Origin: Methylorubrum extorquens
GTDB lineage: Bacteria; Pseudomonadota; Alphaproteobacteria; Rhizobiales; Beijerinckiaceae
Assembly (NCBI RefSeq): GCF_024169925.1
Contig: NZ_JALJXF010000001.1
Location: 874,001-938,000, forward strand
DNA: 64,000 nucleotides
Reading direction: 5' to 3'
Below the pieces are notes generated by a model that was not told the DNA's origin, ran no database searches, and saw only the letters and a program-made list of their open reading frames with translations. The translations under genes were made by a program, and so were the position numbers. Numbering within the stretch: the first letter of the stretch is position 1; the number at the start of each line of letters is the position of its first letter. Of the stretch, positions 55,439 through 64,000 are shown in pieces.

Positions 55439-57471
55439 GCGAAGCGGCGCAGCGGACCGGCGGCGCCGGCCTCGGCGAGCGCCTGATCGACACCCTCGAC
55501 CGTTGGGTGCCCAAGCCGACCGCCTGGGCTTTCGCCGTCCGGATCTGGCTCGCCATGATGCTGGCGCTCTACGCCGCGTTCTGGCTTCAGCTCGACAGCG
55601 CCTCCTCGGCCGCGGTCTGCGTCGGCATCCTCGCCCAGCCCAAGCGCGGCCAAGCCCTGTCGAAGGCGGGCTACCGCTTCCTCGGCACCGTCGTCGGCGG
55701 CATCGTCGGCATCGTGTTGATTGCCCTGTTCGGGCAGGACCGCGTGCTCCTGCTCGTCAGCTTCGCCTGCTGGCTCGGCCTCTGCGTCTTTGCCGCACAA
55801 TTCCTGCAGGATACCCGTGCCTACGGGGCGATGCTCTCCGGCTACACCGTGGCGATCATCGCGGTCGCGCATATCGATGCGCCGCAAACGGTGTTCGATG
55901 CCGCCATCGGCCGCGTCGCCGCGATCGCCGTCGGCATCGTCGCGATCACCTTCATCAACGATGCGCTCGCCTCGCCGAGCACGTGGCGTGCCTTGCTCCC
56001 GCGCCTCGCCGCAGCCCATGCGGCGGCCAAGGCCTTTGCCCGCGAGAGCCTAACGCAGGGCGATCCCGGACCCGAGCGCACCGCCGCCCTGATCCGGCAG
56101 ATCGCACCGATGCGGGGTGACGCCAGCGCCATTGCGGGCGAACTCGACGACGGGGTGCACCGCGCCGCGGGTGCCCGCAGCGCCATCGCCGCGCTCTACG
56201 TCCTGGCCGCTGCGAGCCGGGCGCTCGCGGCCGCGATGAGCCGCATCCCCGAACCCGGCCCGCGGGTGCGGGAGGCGCACGCGCTCGCCCTGCGCGCGGT
56301 CTCGGAGGGCGAGGGAGGGGCCCCCGAGGCGCTGGCCCGCGACGGCGCGCGGCTGCGCGACCTCGTGGATGCCGGCATGTGCGATCCCGGCGCCGTCCTC
56401 GACGAGATCATGGCGCTCCAGCGCGCCCTGGACGTCGTCAACGCCGCGACCTTCGCCGAGGACGGGGTGCGCGCCCTCTCGGACGGCCACGAGCCCCTGC
56501 GCGACATCGCCCTGCCGACACATCGCGACTTTCAGGTCGCCCTGCGGGCGGCGTTGCGCGTCATGATCGCGTTCGGCCTTGCCGCCGGCCTGTTCATCCT
56601 GCTCGGGCTACCGCAATCCTCCTTCGCGCTGGTTCAGGTCGCGGCGACCTGCTCCCTGTCCTCGGTCACGCCCGATCCGCGCAAGTTCGCGCAAGGCGTC
56701 CTGATCGGCATGCCGCTGGCCGCCCTCTGCGCCGGGCTCATCCTGTTCGTGATGCTCAACGGTAACCAGGGCTTTCCCCTGCTCGCCATCGCCATGGCGC
56801 CGCCGGTCTTCTTCGGCTGCCTCGTCTCGCTCCACCCGCCGAGCTTCACCGTCGGGTTCATCACCCTCGTGTTCACGCCGGTGCTGCTGGCGCCGGAGAA
56901 CCCGCAATCCTACGATCCGCAAACCTTTCTCGTGAACGCGCTGCTAGTCGTCTTCGCGGCGGTGATCCTGTTCCTGACGATCCGCCTCGTCCTGCCGATT
57001 TCCGCCTCGCAGCACCGTGCCTTCGCGCTCGAAGAGGCCCGTGAAGACCTCGCCGAAGCGCTCGCGGGGGAGGGGGGCGACGCCACCACGCGTACCAGCC
57101 TCAATGCCGACCGATTGTACCAGTTCACGGCCTGGAATTCCGGCAGCGGCGCGGTCCGCCGGGCAAGCCTGCACCATGCCTTCGCCGTGGCGCAGCTGGA
57201 GTCCGCCGCCGCGCGCGCGCACGCCCAACTGCGCCCGTTGAGCGAGGTGCCAGGTCTTGCCCCGCTGATTGGTCAGGCGCGCGAGGCGCTCGCCGCCGCC
57301 GGCTCGGCCGATCTCGACCGGGCGGCGCGGGCGTTGATCGTCGAGGCACGCGTGCAGGACCGCACCGTGCGCATGCAGATCGCACGCGCCGCAACCGACC
57401 TCGCGACGGCCTCGCGCGTTATCGGGCGGCACGCGCGTTTCTTCCGGCGCCTCTCCCTTCCCGGTTCCTGA
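55435..57471 (+). CDS. FUSC-family transporter (AaeB-like efflux pump)
   Basis: A 678-aa inner-membrane protein with two sets of about five to six hydrophobic segments (about 25-185 and 365-500), each followed by a cytoplasmic helical region: the FUSC/AaeB fold. It starts with a GTG overlapping the preceding stop. With the next two genes it forms the AaeB-AaeX-AaeA-type arrangement known for aromatic carboxylic acid efflux in enterobacteria; the actual substrate here is unknown. A LysR-type aaeR gene is not adjacent. Confidence 0.88.
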   Translation: MSEAAQRTGGAGLGERLIDTLDRWVPKPTAWAFAVRIWLAMMLALYAAFWLQLDSASSAAVCVGILAQPKRGQALSKAGYRFLGTVVGGIVGIVLIALFGQDRVLLLVSFACWLGLCVFAAQFLQDTRAYGAMLSGYTVAIIAVAHIDAPQTVFDAAIGRVAAIAVGIVAITFINDALASPSTWRALLPRLAAAHAAAKAFARESLTQGDPGPERTAALIRQIAPMRGDASAIAGELDDGVHRAAGARSAIAALYVLAAASRALAAAMSRIPEPGPRVREAHALALRAVSEGEGGAPEALARDGARLRDLVDAGMCDPGAVLDEIMALQRALDVVNAATFAEDGVRALSDGHEPLRDIALPTHRDFQVALRAALRVMIAFGLAAGLFILLGLPQSSFALVQVAATCSLSSVTPDPRKFAQGVLIGMPLAALCAGLILFVMLNGNQGFPLLAIAMAPPVFFGCLVSLHPPSFTVGFITLVFTPVLLAPENPQSYDPQTFLVNALLVVFAAVILFLTIRLVLPISASQHRAFALEEAREDLAEALAGEGGDATTRTSLNADRLYQFTAWNSGSGAVRRASLHHAFAVAQLESAAARAHAQLRPLSEVPGLAPLIGQAREALAAAGSADLDRAARALIVEARVQDRTVRMQIARAATDLATASRVIGRHARFFRRLSLPGS

Positions 57472-57479
57472 CGTTCCCC

Positions 57480-57674
57480 ATGCAGCACGACCTCGCCATC
57501 GGCGGAATCCTGATTTCGCCCTTCGTCGCCTACGCGCTGATCGCCTTTGCGCTGCTGGTGGCACTGCGGGTCGTGTTTCGCTGGATCCGGTTCGGGCGCT
57601 TCGTCGCCAACCCGCCTCTGGCGGAAGCGGGGATCTACGTCTGCCTCCTCGCGCTCGTGGTGGTGCTCCTGTGA
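57480..57674 (+). CDS. DUF1656 family small membrane protein (AaeX-like)
   Basis: A 64-aa protein with two membrane segments (about 8-28 and 47-63), matching DUF1656/AaeX by length and by the polar FRWIRFGRFVANPP loop. It sits between the FUSC transporter and the HlyD-like adaptor, exactly where AaeX lies in aae operons. Its last 4 bp overlap the GTG of the adaptor gene. Confidence 0.85.
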   Translation: MQHDLAIGGILISPFVAYALIAFALLVALRVVFRWIRFGRFVANPPLAEAGIYVCLLALVVVLL

Positions 57675-58741
57675 AACGCGACGACGACGGGCTGGCCGAT
57701 CCCCCGCAACAGGATCACATCCCGACCAGCGAGGCGCAGTCCGACGAGCCGCGCAAAGGGCAGAGCCCGGCCGAGGCAACCCCGATCAGGCGGCGTCGGC
57801 GAGGAGCACGCCTGCTGAGGCTGGCTGCGACCGGCCTCGTCCTCGCCTTTTCGGCGGTGGCGGCCACGATCGTCTGGCAGTTCTATGTGACCGCGCCCTG
57901 GACCCGCGACGGGCGGGTCCGCGTCCAGGTGGCCAACATCGCCCCGCAGGTGGCCGGCACCATCGTCGAGCTAAGGGTCACCGACAACCAGGAGGTGAAG
58001 AAGGGCGACGTCCTCTACGTCATCGACCCGTTCGACTATCAGGAGGCGGTGGTCTCGGCCGAGGCCGAGATCAAGAACCGCGAGGCCGACCTCTCGGTGA
58101 AGCAGGCACAGTCGGCCCGGCGCGCCGCGCTCTCGACGGTCTCGACCTCGGTCGAGGAGAAGCAGCAATACGCGGGCACCGCCAAGATCGCCGAGGCGGC
58201 GCTGGAGACCGCGAAGTCGCAGCTTTCGCAGGCGAAGAAGAATCTCGAACGCACGCAGGTGCGCTCGACCGTGAACGGGCGCGTCACCAACCTGCTCCTG
58301 CGCGTCGGCGACTACGCGCAGACCGGCACCGCCAACGCACGGGTGATCGACACCGATTCCTTCTGGATCGACGGCTACTTCGAAGAGACCAAGATGGCGC
58401 ATATCCGCGTCGGAGCCCCCGCCGAGATGGCGTTGATGGGGTACGACGCCTCGCTGAAGGGCACGGTCGAGAGCCTGACGCTCGGCATCTCGACCGCCAA
58501 CGCCGCGACGAGCACGCAAGGGCTGCCGAACGTCGATCCGGTCTATACCTGGGTGCGGCTGGCCCAAAGGGTGCCGGTGCGCATCCGCATCGACCATGTG
58601 CCGCCGGAAGTGACCCTGGTGGCGGGCATGACCGCGACGGTGGTGGTCGGCGACGGCCGCGAGGGCCAGCCGGCCTGGGTGAAGGCAGCGCGCGACTGGA
58701 TCTTCGGTCGGACCGAGCCCAGGGCGGAGCCGAAGAACTGA
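57671..58741 (+). CDS. HlyD-family periplasmic adaptor subunit (AaeA-like)
   Basis: A 356-aa membrane-fusion protein: a polar N-terminus of about 45 residues, one membrane anchor (about 50-72), a biotinyl-lipoyl-like half (PWTRDGRVRVQVANIAPQVAGTI), a coiled-coil hairpin (about 125-210) and a beta-barrel. DGYFEETKMAHI is typical of the AaeA/EmrA group. The GTG start at 57671 overlaps the DUF1656 gene. Together the three form an inner-membrane pump with its adaptor; no outer-membrane channel gene is adjacent. Confidence 0.9.
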   Translation: MKRDDDGLADPPQQDHIPTSEAQSDEPRKGQSPAEATPIRRRRRGARLLRLAATGLVLAFSAVAATIVWQFYVTAPWTRDGRVRVQVANIAPQVAGTIVELRVTDNQEVKKGDVLYVIDPFDYQEAVVSAEAEIKNREADLSVKQAQSARRAALSTVSTSVEEKQQYAGTAKIAEAALETAKSQLSQAKKNLERTQVRSTVNGRVTNLLLRVGDYAQTGTANARVIDTDSFWIDGYFEETKMAHIRVGAPAEMALMGYDASLKGTVESLTLGISTANAATSTQGLPNVDPVYTWVRLAQRVPVRIRIDHVPPEVTLVAGMTATVVVGDGREGQPAWVKAARDWIFGRTEPRAEPKN

Positions 58742-58797
58742 TGCCGCGACTGCGCGTGGACGGTGCGATACCCAAGAAAATTGGGTAAGGCGGCAGC

Positions 58798-60147
58798 ATG
58801 GCCGCTTCCCCCCTCGTCCGCTTCGCCCCCTCGCCGACCGGCTTCCTGCATATCGGCAATGCCCGGCCGGCGCTGCTGAACGCGCTGTTCGCGCGCCGCG
58901 AGGGTGGGCGCTTCCTGCTGCGCCTCGACGACACCGACCGGGAGCGCTCGACCGAAGAGTTCGCCACCGCCGTGGCCGAGGATCTCGGATGGCTCGGCAT
59001 CGAGCCCGACCTATTCTTCCGCCAGAGCGATCGCACCGCCCTCTACGACACGGCGGCCGAACGGCTGAAGGCGGCCGGGCGGCTCTATCCCTGCTACGAG
59101 ACACCGGAGGAGCTGGATCGCCGCCGCAAGCGCCAGCTCGGCCGCGGCCTGCCGCCGATCTACGACCGCGCGGCACTCTCGCTGACCGAGGCCGAGCGCG
59201 CCGCCCTGGAAGCCGAGGGCCGGCATCCGCACTGGCGGTTCAAGCTCGACCACCGGATCGTGGCCTGGAACGACCTCGTGCGGGGCGAGAGCCACGTCGA
59301 TTGCGCCTCGCTCTCCGATCCGGTTCTGGTACGGGCGGACGGCAGCTACCTCTACACGCTACCATCGGTGGTGGACGACGCGGAGGTCGGCGTCACCCAC
59401 GTGATCCGCGGCGAGGATCACGTGACGAATACCGGCGTGCAGGTGCAGCTCTTCGAAGCGCTCGGCGCGCAGGTGCCCGCCTTCGGTCACCACAACCTGC
59501 TGACGACCGCGGACGGGGAGGGGCTGTCGAAGCGCCTCGGCCACCTCTCGCTGCGCTCCCTGCGCGAGGCCGGCTACGAGCCCGCCGCCGTGCGCTCGCT
59601 CGCGGTGCTGACCGGTTCAGCCGAAGCCGTGCGCCCGATCGCCTCGCTCGACGAACTGGCGAGCCTCGTCGATTTCGCCCACCTGTCCCGCGCGCCGGCC
59701 CGGTTCGACCCGGCCGAACTCGACGGGATGAACGCCCGCCTCGTCCACGACATGCCGCTCGAGGATGTACGCGGGCGGCTTGCCGCCCTCGGTATCCCCG
59801 CGGAGGCGGCGGAAGCCTTCTGGCTGGCAGTGCGAGCCAATCTCGGCCGCGTCTCGGACGCCACCGCATGGTGGCAGGTGGTGAACGGGCCGGTGACCCC
59901 CGTGATCGCCGAGCCCGACTTCATCGCCAGGGCGGCCCGCCTCTTGCCGGAGGCGCCGTTCGGCCCCGGCACGTGGAAGGCCTGGACCGACGCGGTGAAG
60001 GCGGAGACCGGTGCCAAGGGCCGCGCCCTGTTCATGCCGCTGCGCCTCGCGCTGACCGGCCTCGACCACGGGCCGGACCTCGCGGCTTTGCTGCCGCTGA
60101 TCGGGCGCGAGCGCGCCGTGCGGCGGCTGGCCGGCGAGACGGCTTAG
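58798..60147 (+). CDS. gltX: Glutamyl-tRNA synthetase
   Basis: A 449-aa class I aminoacyl-tRNA synthetase that charges tRNA-Glu. The HIGH-type motif is HIGN at 18-21 in [14 protein letters not shown], and the KMSKS-type motif is LSKRLG (about 241-246). The alphaproteobacterial short form is about this length. Lineages of this kind often have two gltX copies with different tRNA specificity; which copy this is cannot be told. It ends by overlapping the convergent methyltransferase gene by 4 bp. Confidence 0.95.
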   Translation: MAASPLVRFAPSPTGFLHIGNARPALLNALFARREGGRFLLRLDDTDRERSTEEFATAVAEDLGWLGIEPDLFFRQSDRTALYDTAAERLKAAGRLYPCYETPEELDRRRKRQLGRGLPPIYDRAALSLTEAERAALEAEGRHPHWRFKLDHRIVAWNDLVRGESHVDCASLSDPVLVRADGSYLYTLPSVVDDAEVGVTHVIRGEDHVTNTGVQVQLFEALGAQVPAFGHHNLLTTADGEGLSKRLGHLSLRSLREAGYEPAAVRSLAVLTGSAEAVRPIASLDELASLVDFAHLSRAPARFDPAELDGMNARLVHDMPLEDVRGRLAALGIPAEAAEAFWLAVRANLGRVSDATAWWQVVNGPVTPVIAEPDFIARAARLLPEAPFGPGTWKAWTDAVKAETGAKGRALFMPLRLALTGLDHGPDLAALLPLIGRERAVRRLAGETA

Positions 60148-60923
60148 TCCAAAACCCCATCGGGTTCGGCCTCGATCATCATGACGTCGAGGGTGAAGCT
60201 GCCGTCGTCCTCCAACGCGAAGTGGAATCGCACGGGCTCCGGCGCGCCTGTTTGAAGCGCGCGGATGGCGGCGACGCTCGCCTCCGGTGTGCCCATCCGG
60301 GCGACCCACGACGAAAACTCCATGCGCACGCGCCAGCGCCGGACGGCACCGGGGACGAAGCCGGCCTCCGCCAGCATCCGGCGCCATTCCGCTTCGCCGT
60401 AATCGCGCACATGCGAGGGGTCGCGCAGAAGCTCCCAGGCCTGGAGATGGGTGTCGAGCAGCGGCGACCCGGGATGCACGACATCGACGAGGCCGAGGCG
60501 CCCGCCGGGCGCGAGCACGCGGTGCGCCTCCCGCAAGGCGGCGGGCACGTCGCCCCAATGGTGGGCGCTGTAGCGCGAGAGCACGCAATTGAAGCTCGCA
60601 TCGGCGAAGGGCAGCGCCTCGACGCTGGCCTGCCGCGTGGCGACGTTCGCCAACCCGCGCCGCTGCGCTTCCGCCGTCACCGCGTCGAGCATGGCTTGCG
60701 ATAGGTCGAGCGCGGTGACGGAGCGGACCTGCGGCGCCACCGCGTAGGTGACGTGGCCGCCGCCGCAGCCGAGATCGAGCACGGCCGCATGGGGGAGGGC
60801 GCCGAAGCGGGCCAGAGCCGCGAGATCCTCGCCCGCGGCATGGACGGCGCTCGCGACGTAATCGGCGGCGCGGCTGCCGAACTGGCTTGCGGTGTGGGCG
60901 TCGTGGCTCAGCGGCGGGCTCAT
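60144..60923 (-). CDS. Class I SAM-dependent methyltransferase (UbiE-like)
   Basis: A 259-aa soluble methyltransferase. Motif I is [12 protein letters not shown] (about 49-60), motif [14 protein letters not shown] and motif [15 protein letters not shown], as in the UbiE/Methyltransf_11 group. The C-terminal part (about 170-255) is less conserved and probably sets substrate specificity, which is unknown. Its start ATG overlaps the stop of the VOC gene (60920-60923), so the two are coupled. Confidence 0.9.
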   Translation of the reverse strand: MSPPLSHDAHTASQFGSRAADYVASAVHAAGEDLAALARFGALPHAAVLDLGCGGGHVTYAVAPQVRSVTALDLSQAMLDAVTAEAQRRGLANVATRQASVEALPFADASFNCVLSRYSAHHWGDVPAALREAHRVLAPGGRLGLVDVVHPGSPLLDTHLQAWELLRDPSHVRDYGEAEWRRMLAEAGFVPGAVRRWRVRMEFSSWVARMGTPEASVAAIRALQTGAPEPVRFHFALEDDGSFTLDVMMIEAEPDGVLD

Positions 60924-61411
60924 GGCGTCTGATCTGCCCCGGCCGCAGCGCGTTCGAGAGCCGCGACATCGAGCTTCACCATTCCCTGCATGGCGGTGAA
61001 GACGCGGGCGGCCACCGTCGGATCGGGATCGGCAAGGAGGTGCGGCAGCCTCTCCGGAACGATCTGCCAGGGCACGCCCCAGCGGTCACGCAGCCAGCCG
61101 CAGGCGATCTCCGCGCCGCCCTCGGCCGTGAGCGCCGCCCACAGGCGGTCGACCTCGGCCTGATCCCGGCACGAGGCCGAGATGGAGGCGGCGGTTCCGT
61201 AATCGACGGACATGCCGCCGTTCAGCGCCTGGAAGCTCTGCCCGCCCAGGGTGAAGACGATCAGGATCGGCTCGCCGGTCTCGCCGCCCGGCCAAGGGCC
61301 GGGCGCGCGCTGGATGTGATCGATCCGCGAACCGGGCACGAGCGAGACGTAAAGGCGGACAGCCGCCTCCGCGTCTTTGTCGAACCACAGGCACGTGCTG
61401 ACGCTGGCCAT
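60920..61411 (-). CDS. VOC-family protein (PhnB-like)
   Basis: A 163-aa protein of the vicinal oxygen chelate fold, 3-demethylubiquinone-9 methyltransferase-like/PhnB branch. It opens with STCLWFDKDAEAAVRLYVSLVPGS, and CGWLRDRWGVPWQIVP is the C-terminal family motif. The branch has paired beta-alpha-beta-beta-beta units; a metal site is not assured and no enzyme activity can be inferred. The ATG at 61411 follows GGGAGAG. Coupled to the methyltransferase by a 4-bp overlap. Confidence 0.88.
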   Translation of the reverse strand: MASVSTCLWFDKDAEAAVRLYVSLVPGSRIDHIQRAPGPWPGGETGEPILIVFTLGGQSFQALNGGMSVDYGTAASISASCRDQAEVDRLWAALTAEGGAEIACGWLRDRWGVPWQIVPERLPHLLADPDPTVAARVFTAMQGMVKLDVAALERAAAGADQTP

Positions 61412-61499
61412 GTCGCGCTCTCCCACTCCGCTGCCAGGATAGCGAGCGCGCCGCCCGAAATTCAATCGCGTCGCCCGAGCGTATCGACGTCGCCCAATG

Positions 61500-62714
61500 T
61501 CAGCCGCCCGTGGGTGGGAGCGGCGCGAGCCGCGTCAGGCGAAGCGCGATGAGCAAAGCCGCCACGTAGAGACTGCCGAAGAAGCCCGCGACGCCGGGCC
61601 AGCCGTGATGCAGGAAGAACCAACCGCCCGCCGTGCCGAGCAGGGACGAGCCGAGATAATACATGCAAAGATAGATCGCGGAGGCCTGCGCCCGGTCGCT
61701 CAAGGCTCGGCGCCCGACCCAGCTCGACGCCACCGAATGCGCGCCGAAGAAGCTGACCGTGACGACGACGATGCCAGCGATGATGAGGACGAGGTTGTCC
61801 GCCAGCGTCAGGGCGATCCCGCCGATCCCGAGCAGGATCGCCAGCCACAGCACCTTGCGCCGCCCCAGCACCCCGGCGATGTGGCCGGTGATGGCCGAAC
61901 TCGCCGTGCCCGCGAGGTAGACGATGAAGATCAGGCCGATCACCGTCTGGCTCAGTGAGAAGGGCGGATCGAGCAGGCGGAAACCGATGTAGTTGTAGAC
62001 GCAGACGAAGCCGCCCATCAGCAGGAACGGCTCGAGGAACAGCCAGGGCAGGCCGGCATCGCGGAAATGGTGGGTGAAGGTGCCGGGCACCTCGCGCCAG
62101 CGCATCCGGTGGGCGAGGAAGTGCCGCGAGGGCGGCAGTGCGAACTGGAAGGCGAGGGCCGCGAACAGCGCCAGCACGCCGATGATGCCGAGGCCCCAGC
62201 GCCAGGAGGCGTGGTCCGCGATCACGCCCGCCAGCAGCCGCCCGACCATGCCGCCGAGCGCATTTCCGCCGATGAGCAGCCCCATCGACAGGCCGATGGC
62301 GCGCCCGTGCATCTCCTCGCTGAGATAGGCCATGGCGACGGCGGGCAGGCCGCTCGCGGCGATGCCGGTGAGCGCCCGCAGTACGAGGAAGCCGTGCCAG
62401 CTCGGCATCAGCACCGCGCCGATGGTGAGAAGGGCCGAGGCGAACAGCGAGACCGCCATCACCCGCTTGCGCCCCCACACCTCGGAGAGCGGGCTGACGA
62501 TCAGCAGCGAGATCGCGAGCGTGGCGCAGGGCAGAGACAGCGCGAGGCTGCTCTCGGCCGGTGACACCGCAAAGGTGTCGTGAAAGATCGGCATCAGCGG
62601 CTGAACGCCGTAGAGCACCGCGAAGGTAGAGAAGCCCGCCGCGAACAAGGCGAGCGTCGCCCGGCGAAAGGTCGGCGTCCCGGCCTCGATGAACCGGTCG
62701 CTGTCGTCCGCCAT
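61500..62714 (-). CDS. MFS efflux transporter
   Basis: A 404-aa transporter with 12 predicted membrane segments. The loop 2-3 signature reads SEVWGRKRVMAVS, and ALTGIAASGLPAVAMAYLSEE is in segment 5. The layout fits the drug/arabinose efflux branch (YnfM-like). The substrate is unknown. The ATG at 62714 is used since the next in-frame extension (to 62777) is Arg/His-rich and crosses the upstream palindrome. Confidence 0.88.
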   Translation of the reverse strand: MADDSDRFIEAGTPTFRRATLALFAAGFSTFAVLYGVQPLMPIFHDTFAVSPAESSLALSLPCATLAISLLIVSPLSEVWGRKRVMAVSLFASALLTIGAVLMPSWHGFLVLRALTGIAASGLPAVAMAYLSEEMHGRAIGLSMGLLIGGNALGGMVGRLLAGVIADHASWRWGLGIIGVLALFAALAFQFALPPSRHFLAHRMRWREVPGTFTHHFRDAGLPWLFLEPFLLMGGFVCVYNYIGFRLLDPPFSLSQTVIGLIFIVYLAGTASSAITGHIAGVLGRRKVLWLAILLGIGGIALTLADNLVLIIAGIVVVTVSFFGAHSVASSWVGRRALSDRAQASAIYLCMYYLGSSLLGTAGGWFFLHHGWPGVAGFFGSLYVAALLIALRLTRLAPLPPTGG

Positions 62715-62739
62715 CGCCGTCCCGTGTTGCTCACGCGTA

Positions 62740-62774
62740 ACCCTCCCCCACCTGCGCCGCAGGTGGAGGAGGGT
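62740..62774. repeat. 17-bp inverted repeat between OmpA-family and MFS genes
   Basis: Arms ACCCTCCCCCACCTGCG / CGCAGGTGGAGGAGGGT with one mismatch and a 1-nt centre. It directly follows the OmpA-family stop on the minus strand, so it may terminate or protect that transcript. Confidence 0.65.
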
Positions 62775-62786
62775 CAAGAGCCTCGA

Positions 62787-64000
62787 TTAACGCGGTGCCG
62801 GGGGTTGTTGCCCCTCCGCCTGCTGCTGGAGCAGCGGGGTGATGCGGCGGACGGTGACGCGGCGGTTCTCGCGGTTGGCCTCCTGGGTGTTCACCTTGAG
62901 GTACTGCTCGCCGTAGCCCTGCGTGGTGAGGTTCTCCGGCGGCACTTGGAAGTTCTGCGTCAGCACCGCGGCGACCGACTGCGCCCGGCGATCGGAGAGC
63001 GAGAGGTTGTCGATGTCCGAGCCCACCGCATCGGTGTAGCCCTCGATCAGGAACACCTCCTGCGGGTTGTCCTTGATCGTCCGGTTGATCGCCTCGGCAA
63101 TGGTTGAGAGGCGCTTGGCCTGATCGGGCGTGACGGTGAAGGAGCCGGTGTCGAAGGTGATCGTATTGATGTCCACCGACGGCATCCGCGCACGGAGTTG
63201 CGGGCTGTAGCGGACCTGATCGAGCGTGTAGCGTCGATCGAGCTTCTGCACCGGTGGGGCCGAGAGCGCCTCGTAGACGGCGCGGGGATCCGCCTGCTCG
63301 TAATCGACCACGTAGCGGTCGCGCGGGATGCGGATATCGGGCGGGGGCAGCTCCACCACGTCCTCGTAGATCGGCCGGGGTGCACCGCCATAGGCGTTGT
63401 TGATGATCACCACCTCGCGACCGTCGCGGTAGCGCCGGGAACGGCGCAGGAGCCGGCCGTCATCGTCCACGACGGTGATGATCTGGCCACCCGCCGGGCT
63501 GTCGACGTAGCTGTAGATTTCGCCGCCGCGCCGCTCGCTGCGATAGCCGCGGTCGCCGTAGATGGTGCGGAAGCGCTCGTTCTCGTCGTGGCGGATGAAG
63601 GTGGTGTCGCGATCGCGCACGATGATGCGACCGGGCTCCCGGTAATAGGTCCGGCCATCGACATCGTACTCGCGACGGTCCCGGCGGATCGTGTCGTAGT
63701 CGCGGCCGCGATAGTCGTCGTCGCGGAAGCCGCCGGGAACGTAGGCCGGCGTGCCGGGCACGTTGAAGCGTTCGCGACGATCGCCCCGGCGGTCATCGAA
63801 GCGGCTGTCGTCGCGGCGATCACCGTCACGGCGATCGTAGCGGTCGTCGCGCCGGTCACCGCGACGGTCGTCGTCGCGACGGTCATCGAAGCCGCGCGGA
63901 TCCGGCCGACCGCCGGGCTGGCCGGGTTGGCGCAGGTCCGGCTGCGCGCCGGGCGCCGGCTGGCCGGGAACAGTCTGACCGGGCACGACAGCGCCGGGCT
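62787..64000 (-). CDS. OmpA-family protein, 5' end outside window
   Basis: A partial gene entering from the right edge; at least 404 codons are present and no start is visible. The visible N-terminal part has Pro/Gly/Gln repeats (PGQ units), then an Arg/Asp-rich stretch (DDRRDDDRRGDRR type). A middle region of unknown fold precedes the C-terminal OmpA/MotB peptidoglycan-binding domain: FLIEGYTDAVGSDIDNLSLS with the conserved Asp, DRRAQSV with Arg, and RRVTVRRI near the end. It probably links the outer membrane to peptidoglycan. It is not a clear Pal: length and N-terminus differ. Confidence 0.88.
   Translation of the reverse strand, partial: PGAVVPGQTVPGQPAPGAQPDLRQPGQPGGRPDPRGFDDRRDDDRRGDRRDDRYDRRDGDRRDDSRFDDRRGDRRERFNVPGTPAYVPGGFRDDDYRGRDYDTIRRDRREYDVDGRTYYREPGRIIVRDRDTTFIRHDENERFRTIYGDRGYRSERRGGEIYSYVDSPAGGQIITVVDDDGRLLRRSRRYRDGREVVIINNAYGGAPRPIYEDVVELPPPDIRIPRDRYVVDYEQADPRAVYEALSAPPVQKLDRRYTLDQVRYSPQLRARMPSVDINTITFDTGSFTVTPDQAKRLSTIAEAINRTIKDNPQEVFLIEGYTDAVGSDIDNLSLSDRRAQSVAAVLTQNFQVPPENLTTQGYGEQYLKVNTQEANRENRRVTVRRITPLLQQQAEGQQPPAPR

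Noticed and set aside
63750..63900. Short repeated units in the OmpA-family gene as a possible CRISPR or tandem array
   Set aside because: The repetition follows Arg/Asp codons in the reading frame, with no regular repeat-spacer pattern and no cas genes in the window.

Overview
The window is GC-rich, densely coded chromosomal DNA from an alphaproteobacterium of the order Hyphomicrobiales. It is most likely a pink-pigmented methylotroph of the Methylobacterium/Methylorubrum group. This is an inference from gene content and order: the end of a bacteriochlorophyll photosynthesis cluster with the oxygen-dependent cyclase acsF and hemA-type 5-aminolevulinate synthase, a B12-dependent methylmalonyl-CoA mutase, clpS-clpA, a CIRCE-controlled groESL operon, mucR, and a ruvB/ybgC/tolQRAB region. 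There are no tRNA or rRNA genes, no CRISPR array, no complete insertion sequence and no prophage that I can see. Most of the window is ordinary core genome.

Layout. 1-4 kb: photosynthesis genes puhC, an uncharacterised 98-aa gene, acsF, puhE and hemA, packed with start/stop overlaps. 4-13.8 kb: proteolysis and envelope quality control (clpA, clpS, a D,D-carboxypeptidase with a SPOR domain, a membrane J-domain protein, a DegQ-like protease) plus small unknowns and a DUF817 membrane protein. 13.9-22 kb: methylmalonyl-CoA mutase, a GDP-mannose enzyme, glpD preceded by a train of small membrane proteins, and a Pit phosphate transporter behind a possible Pho box. 22-28.3 kb: glcE, a polysaccharide flippase, a CorA/ZntB-type transporter and groESL. 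28.4-37.2 kb: an orphan ParA-like ATPase with an uncharacterised Lys-rich partner, a MAPEG protein, a class III nucleotide cyclase, PBP1A, a PepSY membrane protein and a membrane-anchored Mrr-type nuclease. 37.4-42.8 kb: mucR with a strikingly AT-rich upstream region, a class II aldolase, a Pat-like acyl-CoA synthetase/GNAT fusion and dps. 43-52.8 kb: an L,D-transpeptidase, ruvB, a phosphoesterase gene broken by two in-frame stops, a DUF4142 protein, and ybgC-tolQRAB, with no pal after tolB. 52.9-64 kb: a gene-poor 0.9 kb, a glutathione transferase, an AaeB/AaeX/AaeA-like efflux operon, gltX, a methyltransferase/VOC pair, an MFS transporter and the 3' part of an OmpA-family gene that runs off the window.

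How the genes fit together. hemA supplies 5-aminolevulinate for bacteriochlorophyll, acsF makes its fifth ring using O2, and puhC/puhE assist complex assembly. clpS-clpA form the N-degron adaptor/unfoldase pair. PBP1A, the carboxypeptidase, the L,D-transpeptidase, Tol proteins and the OmpA protein build and tether the cell wall. Candidate stress control is visible as CIRCE upstream of groES and as EcfG-like promoter matches upstream of dps and the DUF4142 gene.

I found no clearly new multi-gene system. The items most worth a second look are the ParA-like ATPase with its unknown partner, the doubly interrupted phosphoesterase, the AT-rich mucR upstream region with an altered MucR zinc finger, the dispersed extragenic palindromes, and the missing pal.
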